From positions 2,108,001-2,172,000 of the forward strand of contig JASFXZ010000016.1 of NCBI GenBank assembly GCA_032209605.1: 64,000 nt of DNA. Reading direction: 5' to 3'. The number at the start of each line of letters is the position of its first letter. The stretch's first letter is position 1. The notes beneath the pieces are model-generated. The model was not told the origin of the DNA, made no database searches, and saw nothing but the letters and a program-made list of their open reading frames with translations. This DNA comes from Mactromeris polynyma (Eukaryota > Mollusca > Bivalvia > Venerida > Mactridae). Made by a program: the position numbers and the translations under genes. Below, piece after piece: positions 40,601 through 45,839 of this stretch.

Positions 40601-43600
40601 AGATAGATACAGACTCAAGACGTAGTAAATAAAACGCTAAATTCCCAAATTGATTTACATTCATGTTCACTGGATATACGTTTTGTATGGTGGCATATTT
40701 CTGCCATCAGTTAACTACTTAATTAACTAGATCATTATCTGGTTATGACCTTAAAGAAACTAGATACTACTTAATTAACTAGATAATTATGTAGCTAACT
40801 AGATATTTATCGCGTTAACTACTTAACACTTATCTAAAATAGATTGGCGGGGGCAGTTGTGGGCACTATCAGAAAATTGTTCGTGTTAAGATATTTAAAA
40901 TATCTAGTTAATTAAGTATTTAACTGGTGGCAGAAATATGCCACCATGGTTTTTTAAATAAAGAATATCCACCTTTTATACAAAGACAAACGTATTTGAT
41001 TATCTGTTTACGTGTACAGGTTGTGATTGGAATAGAACTTGTAAAGCAGACAACAGTACATGGAATGATACAGCTAAATGTATAGAATATCAGTGTCAGA
41101 AAAGTGACAGAGGAGGAGGTGTTGTCATGCAAGTAGCTATAGTAGGATACGGTGAGATATTCTCTTGTTTTCATACCCTAATTTCATTCTCAATACATGT
41201 ACATGTACAATACTAGTGCCTTATATCTATAATAGTAATTCTTCCTATCATGGACAGAAAATGTATCATCAGCAGGTTTTGCTATCAATACCAGTAGAGT
41301 TATCTTTATCGTTGTTATTAATGGGAAACGTTGGAGAAGGCAAGCTGTGTCCATCGGTAGCAATGTTACTGTTCCACTCTCAAAGCTATGTGAGATTAAT
41401 ATAAGTTTATAATGCGGTTGTCTCTCGATCAGTTCCAACCGCAGCAGATTGTATCGAGCTATGTCCCTTTTTCCCTTCTAAAGTATAAATGTATAATTAT
41501 AGAACAATATCTAAAGGGAGAGAACTTTAGACGGGACAAAGGGAGAAAACTCGTGACAATCTCATGTAGTCCCAACAGCCGAATTGGGAAGAACGTATTT
41601 GCCAACACATCTGAGTAACATAAGTGACATTATATTATAAGTCTATATATACTTTGATGGTGTTTTTGTTACGTAGTGGTGCGTAATCAGAGAGCATATT
41701 AAGGTAGCTTTAACTTCACCAAATGTCGGTAAATTATTTTCGATTTGGAGCTCGTCAGAATTTCTCGTGATGAATTGGGATTACCTGGACTATAATTTAA
41801 TATTTTCAGAAAATATAAAACAAGCAAACCTGGTTGATTTCACGTTAGAATTGACCCGATCCTTTTTATTATTCAAATTTGAACGATAATTGCAAAGTAA
41901 ATGGCATGAAAAAAAAACACCTTTGTCAAGGAATCGTAAACTTCAGTCATAGGCTCGAGACCTGTTATCTGTGTCTGTTTGTGTCCAAATGTATTACTGT
42001 ATTCGTTTTCTTCAGGCTGCGTATTCAACAACACATGTATGCCTGTAGATAGCACGTGGCCAGATGGTTGTAAAACAAGGAAATGTGTAGTTCAACGTGT
42101 CAAGAGAGTAATACAACGTAGCATTGCACCAATATCTGCTGGTAAGATGTACATTAGTGACAAATACATGATTTTTTCACACTGATAATCCAGTATTGCT
42201 TTTGTTGCCTATCCATGAATGTATTGATTATAAATACCCTCATTTCTTTATATTTTGTTTGAAATTGAGAATAATCACTTTTTGGATATGTCTAGATGTA
42301 CACAAAATAAAACATATAGCACCCCAGTAAGTTAGCAGAAGACTACCAGTATAAATACTGGTCAAAAGAGCTAACCCGCCATTTTGTATTTCGAGAATCT
42401 TCACTACATTATGACAAAGTGATTTTGAATGACGAACATGATTTTCACAGGTTTACATTGTCTTTTTGGAATAGTTCAATAAATTGTAATCGTTAATGTA
42501 GCTCTAAATATAGCTTACTTCAATTAAAATGACAGACGATGTAGGCCTTCTAGTATACAACAGCTATCTAGATACTGTGTTAAATAGTTCTGGTGGTTAG
42601 CACTTTTAACAGTATATAAATAGTATTTATTTAGAATTATAAAGGGTCTCGAATAGCCCAATTCCACGTGCCTAAGAAGATACATCGGACCTGATATTTA
42701 TTTCGGATGAAGCCAAGTATTCGGATAGAAGGTTGTCGTACAGTCGAACCTCGTTTATTCGACAACCTTCTATCCGAATACTTGGCATCATCCGAAATAA
42801 ATATCAGGTCCGATGTATCTTCTTAGGCACGTGGAATTGGGCTATTCGATACCATGTATAATTCGAAATAAAATTTCGGATCCAATGAATTCGAATGAAC
42901 GAGATCCGATTGTACTTACATGTGTAAAGTATGTACAATATGATTGTCTTTTATTGTGAGTAGCAGACTAAGCGTTGATGCTAAGTTTTAACTGATAATT
43001 CCGTCTCTCTCGGACTCACAATGCACGTGTATATCACTTCAGGATGTGACGATGAAGGAATGTGTCGAAATGTCGGGTACATAAAAGTAACAGATGCATG
43101 CATGGAATATCGGTGTATATTCAACGAAACGATCAAAGATGCATTCTTCTCTTTAGTATCTGGAGGTAATGTTCGAAAATAGTCATAATCATACAAAATG
43201 ATAAGCAACTACATGTATTTGTAATTCATTGCCATGGAAACACATGATTTTTTTTTTCTTTTCAAAATGGTTACTTCGTTAAGCAAAAAAATGGGAGAAT
43301 TCACATTCATGACAAGCCCAAAATTTTATTGAAAATCGAAATGTTAGTTTGTGAATTTATGCTTCGTAAACCTTCAAGTGCAACTCTCGATATGTTTTAA
43401 GCTGCTTATTAAAATAACGCTTTCGAGGAACCAAATTACCAAGCGTCTTTTCACATGTTTATGATTTATGAACTATTTTGACCGTCATGTAGTTTATTAT
43501 GAATAGTTTATGCATACTATATATAATATATTACTGCCAATGTGATAATATAACATTGAACCTATTTTAAACGAAACTTTAGCACTGAAGCACATTTGGT

Positions 43601-45304
43601 ATCGTGTACGTACACGTGATGGCGGGGCAAGTCGGTGCTCAGTGGAACTTTTACTGACTTTTTAACCTTTTCAGTTTAGTTTACATTGAATGTGAATCCA
43701 ATTAACACCTATATTCGAACTCTCAATGACCGCAGCCAAGTTTACAAACGAGAACTCACGACTTACCCAGTGAGTGTTAAGTTTGCAGTTCAAATTCGGT
43801 TAAATCGATGAGATTCAAATCCTGCCGTTCGGCTCAGTAGTCCGGCGCTCTTACCTGTTCAGCAAGTGCTCGGTGCCCAAATTAGAGGAACCGCAGAAAA
43901 AGTTCATCTAAGTTGGGATTCAAACTCACGGTCTTCAGATCAGGAGACCGGCACTCTACCACTCTACTACCTTTATGATATCACAATATGTAGCTGTATA
44001 TAATGTGTTTATGATATCACACTATGTAGCTGTATATAATGTGTTTATGATATCACACTATGTAGCTGTATATAATGTGTTTATGATATCACAATATGTA
44101 GCTGTATATAATGTGTTTATAATATCACAATATGTAGCTGTATATAATGTGTTTATGATATCACAATATGTAGCTGTATATAATGTGTTTAAGAATGTCG
44201 AGCCACAGACGGAACTTGTAAAGCAGTTGGAAGTCAATGGACAGAGAAGAAGGCAAGCGCTTGTGTCGTGTATGAATGTAGGCAGAACAAACTAGGCTAT
44301 ATATCAAAGGCGATAGAACAAAGTACGTATCCTATCAGATTGTCAACTTCCGGGTCTGAGGTGTTACCAGTCTCAAAATCAAATCATGATTGGTTACCTG
44401 TGGTCACTGCCTAAACATTGACCAATGAAAAGGCTGAATTTTGAGACTAGTCACCAAACTCAGTTTTAATATGTTGTGCCAATGATGCTTCAGATAGTGA
44501 TATTGTCAGTTTAATCAAAATTCGTTTATAACATATGACGGTAACAGCACTGTATAACGTACCTATGTTAACCCCACATAATTATTGAAGTTGAATGACA
44601 ATGTGCATTATGGTAATAATCTATTAGCACATAGAATATTCAATTGTCCATGTTAAGGTCGTACGTTCTTAGTCCAAGTGAGGCGCATCAAGTGATCTCC
44701 TTGTCAGTTTGGCTGAAGATGTGAGATTCAAAGTCATTTGTCCCTAAACTGATTCTTGTCGAGAGGTTTTCGGTTGCTGATTCATAACTGAAAGAATCTG
44801 ACGGCCGTACATAACTGTTATTTACTGTAGAAATACGGCCTAAAAATAAAAAAAGGCTGTTACAATTCACCCACTGACGATAAATTAGTTCTAAACTTTG
44901 ATTTCACTCATTATATTTACTTATACGTATAGTAAAACCTCACATAACGACCACCTCAATAATAAGACTGTTTAGCTCTTGAATCTACCTCAAAAATTAT
45001 ACCACCTCAATAATAAGACCAATTTTCAAGAGTCCCAAAGGTGGTCTTATTATTGAGGTTTTACTGTATTTTACTGTCGCAAAATCGGTGATGAGCAAAG
45101 CAGTAAATTGATTGTATTGTTGTGGTTGATTTCATGTTAGTTTATTGATTCAAACTTTTAATTACAGAATGTATAGATGCAAATGGTAATTGTGTATCCC
45201 AGGGTACTGGTGGATTCCGGGCATATATTGATGGAGCCCTACATGAAAACTGTTCATGTGAACAGTCTACGATCAGGAATCAATTGATTTCTGTTGTATG
45301 TTAA
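10545..45304 (+). CDS. Secreted ApeC-domain protein with 17 four-cysteine modules (21 exons)
   Basis: Exons: 10545-10665, 15303-15437, 16202-16315, 20433-20549, 22917-23030, 23403-23690, 24698-24919, 32348-32488, 33304-33420, 33909-34046, 34700-34819, 36005-36130, 36789-36911, 38279-38404, 39339-39464, 40144-40263, 41020-41151, 42016-42141, 43043-43165, 44194-44322, 45168-45304. They sum to 2895 nt (964 residues plus stop), and all introns are phase 1 with GT-AG borders. Domains: signal peptide (1-25), modules 1-4 (41-200), ApeC (201-417), modules 5-17 (418-964). Modules follow C-x(5,6)-C-x(10-14)-C-x4-C and resemble the first half of a VWC domain (G..W...C..Y.C). ApeC is recognised from its core motifs: WPDGNYAMLKP, FCVHG, YCIMRRNGNCPRGF, LPDGDY, YFCCRKDG, PIVLP, CQAVRGM. 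ApeC proteins (apextrins) are extracellular and secreted; amphioxus members bind bacterial cell wall, and others belong to apical extracellular matrix. Function here is inferred as secreted matrix or immune recognition. No membrane anchor is seen. Confidence 0.85.
10701..10920. mobile_element. MITE family D
   Basis: The ends acagtggaacacgcttat and ataagcgtgtataatt are inverted, and the inside contains further inverted blocks (ggataaaacgta, ggatataacaaag). It starts only about 35 bases after the exon 1 donor. Confidence 0.5.
11076..11192. repeat. Two-copy direct repeat (~60 bp)
   Basis: ctgtactatgattgatgtaa and attctgtctggagaga occur twice about 60 bases apart in intron 1. The left unit merges into gaggttgt-type text like the 32-bp array at 18.3 kb. 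Confidence 0.55.
11730..11915 (-). repeat. tRNA-derived SINE copy
   Basis: The minus strand carries ggttagctctgtggttagag (A box) and the B-box version ggttcgatttccg. The body motif (gtgacatttggctacg) is shared with the copies at 0.3 and 39.5 kb. Confidence 0.6.
12253..12432. mobile_element. MITE family C copy
   Basis: The inverted ends acagtcagacctcattcatt and ataaacgaggtccgactgt are flanked by TA on both sides. The same element occurs at 13.9, 23.8, 42.7 and 54.3 kb. Confidence 0.75.
12543..12723. mobile_element. MITE family B copy
   Basis: The ends acagtaaaatctcaataata and agaggttttactgt are inverted and flanked by TA. The interior holds aataagaccacc and its complement. Confidence 0.75.
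12881..13474. repeat. 41/42-bp minisatellite, ~14 copies
   Basis: The unit atgggacttactagtttgat continues with ttgcacctgaagtatttttgta. Copies alternate between a 42-bp form (ttactag) and a 41-bp form (ttatag). It lies in intron 1 of the ApeC gene. Confidence 0.9.
13680..13862 (+). repeat. tRNA-derived SINE copy
   Basis: The head tcagctcagtgatagaacgc is followed by an altered B box (ggttgtttcgatacc), then a body with aagtccttccgaga, ttgcgagagggcaaatcagt and actggttgtt, shared with the 39.5-kb copy. Confidence 0.6.
13895..14076. mobile_element. MITE family C copy
   Basis: The inverted ends acagtcggacctcaatctta and ataaacgaggtccgactgt are flanked by TA. The interior gatattcggatagaaggttg is identical in most copies. 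Confidence 0.75.
14815..14935. repeat. Dispersed repeat R4, copy 1
   Basis: ccaatgaaaacatgtttt ... aattttgaatcgacagta recurs at 15730-15835, 33098-33180 and 56535-56588 in the same orientation. Class unknown. Confidence 0.55.
15303..15437 (+). CDS. ApeC gene exon 2: four-Cys module 1
   Basis: 45 codons, acceptor tgtatcatcag, donor aaag|gtagag, phase 1-1. It has an extra N-terminal Cys pair (CDPLCSC) and then the clearest VWC-like text of the series (YYGDGETW, then C-x4-C as CTMYQC). Confidence 0.85.
15730..15835. repeat. Dispersed repeat R4, copy 2
   Basis: Matches the 14.8-kb copy: gccaatgaaatcatgtttcg ... attttgaatcgacagta. Confidence 0.55.
15856..16125. repeat. Palindromic repeat (gagttctctccctttatccc type), copy 1
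   Basis: Opens with ctgtcacgagttctcaccct and closes with gagaactcgtgacaatatcc, with four internal near-repeats of agaagggataaagggagata. It ends about 75 bases before the exon 3 acceptor. Confidence 0.8.
16202..16315 (+). CDS. ApeC gene exon 3: module 2
   Basis: 38 codons, acceptor tcataaacag, donor gcag|gtaagt, phase 1-1. Cys pattern C-x5-C-x10-C-x4-C (GCLYKNEC, CSTFTC), with the NTTW glycosylation sequon next to the conserved Trp. Confidence 0.88.
16485..16625 (+). repeat. tRNA-derived SINE copy
   Basis: gtagagcgcccgactgtcaa is followed by gcggattcgaacccc (B box) and then gaagataagacttccgaag. Diverged. Confidence 0.5.
17130..17216. repeat. Short direct repeat in intron 3
   Basis: aggaatcggaactattttt and aggaatcggaactacttttt lie about 60 bases apart, each followed by a g-rich gaggc/gaaggc stretch. 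Confidence 0.45.
18252..19289. repeat. 32-bp minisatellite, ~30 copies
   Basis: The unit gagaggttgtcgctctagag continues with aggaccgctata. The first copies (before 18325) are degenerate. Variants with ctagataagcccgc or lacking ctc recur at regular spacing, showing higher-order duplication. It lies in intron 3. Confidence 0.9.
20433..20549 (+). CDS. ApeC gene exon 4: module 3
   Basis: 39 codons, acceptor attattcaag, donor aaaag|gttgtt, phase 1-1. C-x6-C-x10-C-x4-C (CEATKGKC, CTLVEC) with an additional Cys in NDTC. Confidence 0.87.
20655..20865 (+). repeat. Dispersed repeat R2, copy 1
   Basis: Recurs at 49350-49560 in the same orientation. Shared blocks are ttgtagctaga, gagatgc.ttttggtg, aaacataca, cttgttgcagtttt and aggaa.cta/ttacgcccc. 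Confidence 0.6.
21418..21744. mobile_element. Inverted-end element carrying a 22-bp tandem array
   Basis: The left end ctacgaaagcctggtggtaa and right end gtcactctcaggctttcg are inverted relatives. Between them sit about ten diverged copies of a 22-bp unit (cacgaattcacgatttcaac plus tt). The unit is the reverse complement of the array unit at 3.0-3.3 kb. Confidence 0.7.
21741..21927. repeat. 63-bp tandem repeat, three copies
   Basis: ttcgtttattttatataact recurs at 21741, 21804 and 21867, and each copy ends gttaagttacca. It begins exactly at the right edge of the preceding element. Confidence 0.85.
22330..22475 (+). repeat. SINE 3' part
   Basis: actggttggttacccaggag, gtcgttagaacttgtttcac and aatcgat match the 3' half of the 58.6-kb SINE. 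The tRNA-like head is absent. Confidence 0.5.
22917..23030 (+). CDS. ApeC gene exon 5: module 4
   Basis: 38 codons, acceptor cattgtag, donor gatg|gtaagt, phase 1-1. CSVEDAC, then GSYWHDGC, then CTIYSC. It is the last module before the ApeC domain. Confidence 0.88.
23140..23335 (-). repeat. Diverged SINE copy
   Basis: The minus strand has gggttcgaacccgag-type B-box text and an end with ctgggtaaccaacc-like sequence shared with the 22.4-kb copy. It fills most of the 372-base intron between exons 5 and 6. Confidence 0.5.
23403..23690 (+). CDS. ApeC gene exon 6: ApeC domain part 1
   Basis: 96 codons. The acceptor is ctatttttag|ag (an upstream acceptor would put an in-frame TAG before the domain), and the donor is aagag|gtacga. 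It holds WPDGNYAMLKP, SGCP, LWTEGS, LQLSGNYAVEF, EFCVHG, YWEQGSYCIMRRNGNCPRG: the N-terminal half of ApeC with its four conserved cysteines. Confidence 0.9.
23836..23965. mobile_element. MITE family C, truncated
   Basis: Starts tagtcggacctcgtatattc and runs through gacctgatatttatttcgaa, then breaks off before the usual right end. Confidence 0.6.
24491..24668. mobile_element. MITE family B copy next to exon 7
   Basis: The ends taggaaaacctcaataataa and gtggggttttgttgta are inverted. The right end stops 29 bases before the exon 7 coding start, so it abuts the acceptor region. Confidence 0.65.
24698..24919 (+). CDS. ApeC gene exon 7: ApeC domain part 2
   Basis: 74 codons, acceptor attatacag, donor cagag|gttaga, phase 1-1. 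It holds GFSDGYLMFDD, GNLPDGDYDTDTGLYFCCR, KDGK, PIVLP and CQAVRG: the diagnostic centre of ApeC including the double cysteine. Confidence 0.92.
25217..25432. mobile_element. Inverted-end element with 21-bp internal array
   Basis: The left end gatggtatagaggtgaaatg and the complement of the right end (tacggtggcatacaggtgac) are related. The interior has five copies of ctcgttcccacgacatacta plus t, the last inverted. Confidence 0.6.
26175..26243. repeat. Palindromic repeat, half copy
   Basis: Only the right arm (gaagggataaagggagagag ... cgtgataatctcctatgg) is present; no matching left arm is seen nearby. Confidence 0.6.
26468..26634. repeat. Palindromic repeat copy 3
   Basis: Opens cacatgagattatcacgagt and closes gagagaattgatgacaatcc, then cctgtgg. 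It lies in intron 7. Confidence 0.7.
26880..29200 (+). pseudogene. LINE reverse transcriptase remnant (5' truncated, frameshifted)
   Basis: A broken non-LTR retrotransposon in the sense direction of the host intron. Reverse transcriptase blocks appear in order: KNYRGITLNN, IQFGFQKNKST, VAFLDWEKMFDRIDR, GVKQGDPASSI and FADDAAVFA (the catalytic FADD box). A frameshift at about 27430 sits in a run of A. Further breaks lie near 27965, 28580 and 28740, and the C-terminal part contains RFRTSSHDLAVERDRYLNI and ENEYHFLLLCSKF, typical of the 3' region of jockey/I-group elements. It ends with aataaa and ttgtagttgtagttata at about 29175. No endonuclease domain is seen, and the copy is dead. Confidence 0.85.
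29429..32194. repeat. 39-bp minisatellite, ~70 copies
   Basis: The unit gaccgtgaaataaaaatatg continues with ataccaaaatctccaaatt. Two main variants (gaaataaaaa and gagagaaaaa) alternate in blocks. Because 39 is a multiple of three, several frames stay open for hundreds of codons, giving a false 920-residue frame on the minus strand. It lies in intron 7 and ends 153 bases before exon 8. Confidence 0.97.
32348..32488 (+). CDS. ApeC gene exon 8: ApeC domain part 3
   Basis: 47 codons, acceptor ttatttgtag, donor tgcg|gtaagt, phase 1-1. GMTHSVKFFTFNGDT, GQVPSIRIANND and ITIYFCHY are the C-terminal strand set of ApeC (compare the usual 'YCYY' ending). A 7.4-kb intron separates it from part 2. Confidence 0.88.
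33098..33180. repeat. Dispersed repeat R4, copy 3
   Basis: aaccaatgaaaacacg, tacacaataatgataatc and ctaattttgaata match the copies at 14.8, 15.7 and 56.5 kb. Confidence 0.5.
33304..33420 (+). CDS. ApeC gene exon 9: module 5 (second Cys missing)
   Basis: 39 codons, acceptor tattcctgcag, donor ggtg|gtaagt, phase 1-1. It keeps GC, then NC, then RC, but the second module cysteine is lost (GCTDISGEFIAG). Confidence 0.85.
33909..34046 (+). CDS. ApeC gene exon 10: module 6
   Basis: 46 codons, acceptor tatgtaccag, donor ccag|gtaagc. CPSNGTC, then TTWAEFLGDSC (loop longer by four), then CIKKTC. Confidence 0.88.
34140..34565. repeat. Degenerate ~21-bp tandem array
   Basis: Loose copies of gcgacattgtaatacgacat plus c fill intron 10. 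They are best preserved at 34435-34510 and decay outward. Confidence 0.75.
34700..34819 (+). CDS. ApeC gene exon 11: module 7
   Basis: 40 codons, acceptor tgcttgcag, donor gcag|gtaagg. CKDGEIC, KDVGTEIYREC, CYTSQC. The conserved Trp is replaced by Ile-Tyr. Confidence 0.88.
35029..35211. mobile_element. MITE family B copy
   Basis: acagtaaattctcgacaata and aatagaggttttacg form the ends. The interior has aataagaccaccc and ggtcttaatattgaggtgg. Confidence 0.7.
35659..35938. repeat. Dispersed repeat R1, copy 2 (inverted)
   Basis: Reverse complement of 1005-1322: gtcgagatgttacgattgct, ggtaaggtaacgtacc, tgatatgcaaatagcaaagc, gtgcgccgaaaaat. A SINE-like head fragment (tggagggcctgactcctgat) precedes it at 35598. 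Confidence 0.6.
36005..36130 (+). CDS. ApeC gene exon 12: module 8
   Basis: 42 codons, acceptor tatattttcag, donor catg|gtaagt. DCPWLDTC, PNSTWEDNC, CIMYQC. The sequon NST precedes the Trp. Confidence 0.88.
36519..36668. repeat. Palindromic repeat copy 4
   Basis: cacaggagattgtcatgagc opens it; ataactcatgaaatatccta closes it. It stops about 120 bases before exon 13. Confidence 0.75.
36789..36911 (+). CDS. ApeC gene exon 13: module 9
   Basis: 41 codons, acceptor cttgttcacaag, donor cgag|gtaacc. CTDGKGNC, VGQNVSGQC, CFEAIC. Two sequons (NVS, NKT). Confidence 0.87.
36970..38270. other. Intron 13, nothing further recognised
   Basis: I see no shared repeat and no exon-like module text. Short frames on the minus strand at 37.5-37.85 kb have no recognisable match. 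Confidence 0.45.
38279..38404 (+). CDS. ApeC gene exon 14: module 10
   Basis: 42 codons, acceptor ttgctcatag, donor gtgttt|gtgagt, chosen because it restores phase 1 and is a consensus donor. CARGDKC, VNSTWKEGC, CHEYKC. Confidence 0.85.
39103..39208. repeat. Palindromic repeat copy 5 (short)
   Basis: cacatgagattgtcacaagt and gagagaacttgtgacaatct are inverted, with two inner ctccctttatcccttct units. Confidence 0.75.
39339..39464 (+). CDS. ApeC gene exon 15: module 11
   Basis: 42 codons, acceptor tgacttgcag, donor ttgg|gtaaga. CEWKGKC, DVWSDGC, CVDYKC. Confidence 0.88.
39522..39720 (+). repeat. tRNA-derived SINE copy
   Basis: Head ccgttagttcagtggttagg (A box), gggttcgacttcc (B box), then tccttccgtgacatttggct and gggcgagttagcactggttg. 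One of the best preserved copies. Confidence 0.7.
39899..40021. repeat. Palindromic repeat copy 6
   Basis: ccacagaaaattgtcatggg opens; gaactcgcgacaatctcatg closes. It ends about 120 bases before exon 16. Confidence 0.7.
40144..40263 (+). CDS. ApeC gene exon 16: module 12
   Basis: 40 codons, acceptor gtgttttctag, donor acag|gtgagt. CMNFNGSC, VGEEITRHC, CVTYKC. No Trp. Confidence 0.87.
40687..40948. mobile_element. MITE with ~45-bp inverted ends (GGTGGCATA type)
   Basis: atggtggcatatttctgcca runs on as tcagttaac; the right end is its complement (ctggtggcagaaatatgcca). The interior repeats ttaattaactagat. It lies about 70 bases before exon 17. Confidence 0.85.
41020..41151 (+). CDS. ApeC gene exon 17: module 13
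   Basis: 44 codons, acceptor cgtgtacag, donor tacg|gtgaga. CDWNRTC, DNSTWNDTAKC, CIEYQC. Three sequons cluster around the Trp. Confidence 0.88.
41441..41568. repeat. Palindromic repeat copy 7
   Basis: gcagattgtatcgagctatg opens; gaaaactcgtgacaatctca closes. Confidence 0.65.
42016..42141 (+). CDS. ApeC gene exon 18: module 14
   Basis: 42 codons, acceptor ttttcttcag, donor gctg|gtaaga. CVFNNTC, VDSTWPDGC, CKTRKC, then a basic stretch (QRVKRVIQRS), unlike the other modules. Confidence 0.88.
42640..42915. mobile_element. Two MITE family C copies head to head
   Basis: gatgaagccaagtattcgga and tccgaatacttggcatcatc mirror each other around a central tacagtcgaacctcgtttat. The arms are about 100 bp. 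The right copy is full length (ending gatccgattgta), the left one partial. Confidence 0.8.
43043..43165 (+). CDS. ApeC gene exon 19: module 15
   Basis: 41 codons, acceptor atcacttcag, donor ggag|gtaatg. CDDEGMC, VGYIKVTDAC, CMEYRC, then sequon NET. Confidence 0.87.
43830..43985 (-). repeat. Diverged SINE copy
   Basis: The minus strand reads gagtggtagagtgccggtct, then ccgtgagtttgaatccc (B box). It directly abuts the 36-bp array. Confidence 0.5.
43972..44190. repeat. 36-bp tandem repeat, six copies
   Basis: The unit atgatatcacaatatgtagc continues with tgtatataatgtgttt. The last copy runs into aag and supplies the pyrimidine-poor acceptor region of exon 20. Confidence 0.93.
44194..44322 (+). 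CDS. ApeC gene exon 20: module 16
   Basis: 43 codons, acceptor gtgtttaag, donor caaa|gtacgt, phase 1-1. CRATDGTC, VGSQWTEKKASAC, CVVYEC. Confidence 0.85.
44640..44765. repeat. Decayed SINE-like fragment
   Basis: tttggctgaagatgtgag, caaagtcatttgtccctaaa and tgattcttgtcgagag parallel the body of the 39.5-kb SINE. Confidence 0.4.
44931..45067. mobile_element. MITE family B copy
   Basis: agtaaaacctcacataacga and attattgaggttttactgt form inverted ends. It lies 100 bases before the last coding exon. Confidence 0.7.
45168..45304 (+). CDS. ApeC gene exon 21: module 17 and stop
   Basis: Acceptor ttttaattacag. 45 residues (CIDANGNC, then a long loop, ENCSC) end in Cys and TAA. The last pair is C-x-C, not C-x4-C, so this module is atypical. 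A consensus-like donor (gtt|gtatgt at 45296) could bypass the stop; see findings. Confidence 0.78.
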
Positions 45305-45323
45305 TAGTTTATTTTTTATTGAC

Positions 45324-45329
45324 AATAAA
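45324..45329 (+). terminator. Polyadenylation signal of the ApeC gene
   Basis: AATAAA lies 20 bases after the stop codon. This would give a very short 3' untranslated region. Confidence 0.5.
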
Positions 45330-45444
45330 TATGTTATATAAATGTTGGGATACTTTTCTTCTTCAATCAATATTTGAGCACAGCGATGCGATTTCCAACC
45401 TGAGGGTCAAATTTCACATATTTACTTTTTACATATTCTTGCGG

Positions 45445-45585
45445 TGCAGAACAATAAAGGTAGTACAGGTAGAAAGAGCTTGGAAAGACGGTTTCAATGA
45501 TACCAAAGAACTAAGGTCTGTTACGATACCAAATACTTAAAACCGCCAAAAATTGAGTTACAGGCTTCTTGAAATAAGGCGACGA
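45445..45585. repeat. Dispersed repeat R3, copy 1
   Basis: gcagaacaataaaggtagta, gcttggaaagacggtttcaa, ccaaatacttaaaaccgcca and gaaataaggcgacg recur at 56405-56530. Confidence 0.65.
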
Positions 45586-45839
45586 TATATTAATAGACAG
45601 ATTATATTTGTAGATGTTTCTCTTGTTGGTCAGACATGTTTGTATAGATAGAACTGTCGTTAGACAGACATATCTGTGGCTTGAACTGTCACTGATAGTT
45701 CAATATTGTTGCGATCAATGTCGGAGTCCTTTAGAGCAAGGAAGTGGAGTCAACGTCTCGCAGTCACATAATTGCTTGACAGCAACTTGTCTCGACATTC
45801 CTCTGAAATGTTTGAAATTCAGTTCATGACTAAAAGTAC

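Noticed and set aside
43975..44295. 106-residue plus-strand frame joined to module text
   Set aside because: The first part is the 36-bp repeat in frame and is removed by the exon 20 acceptor; the module portion is annotated as exon 20.
45298..45540. 80-residue plus-strand frame
   Set aside because: It overlaps dispersed repeat R3 and the poly(A) region; no domain.
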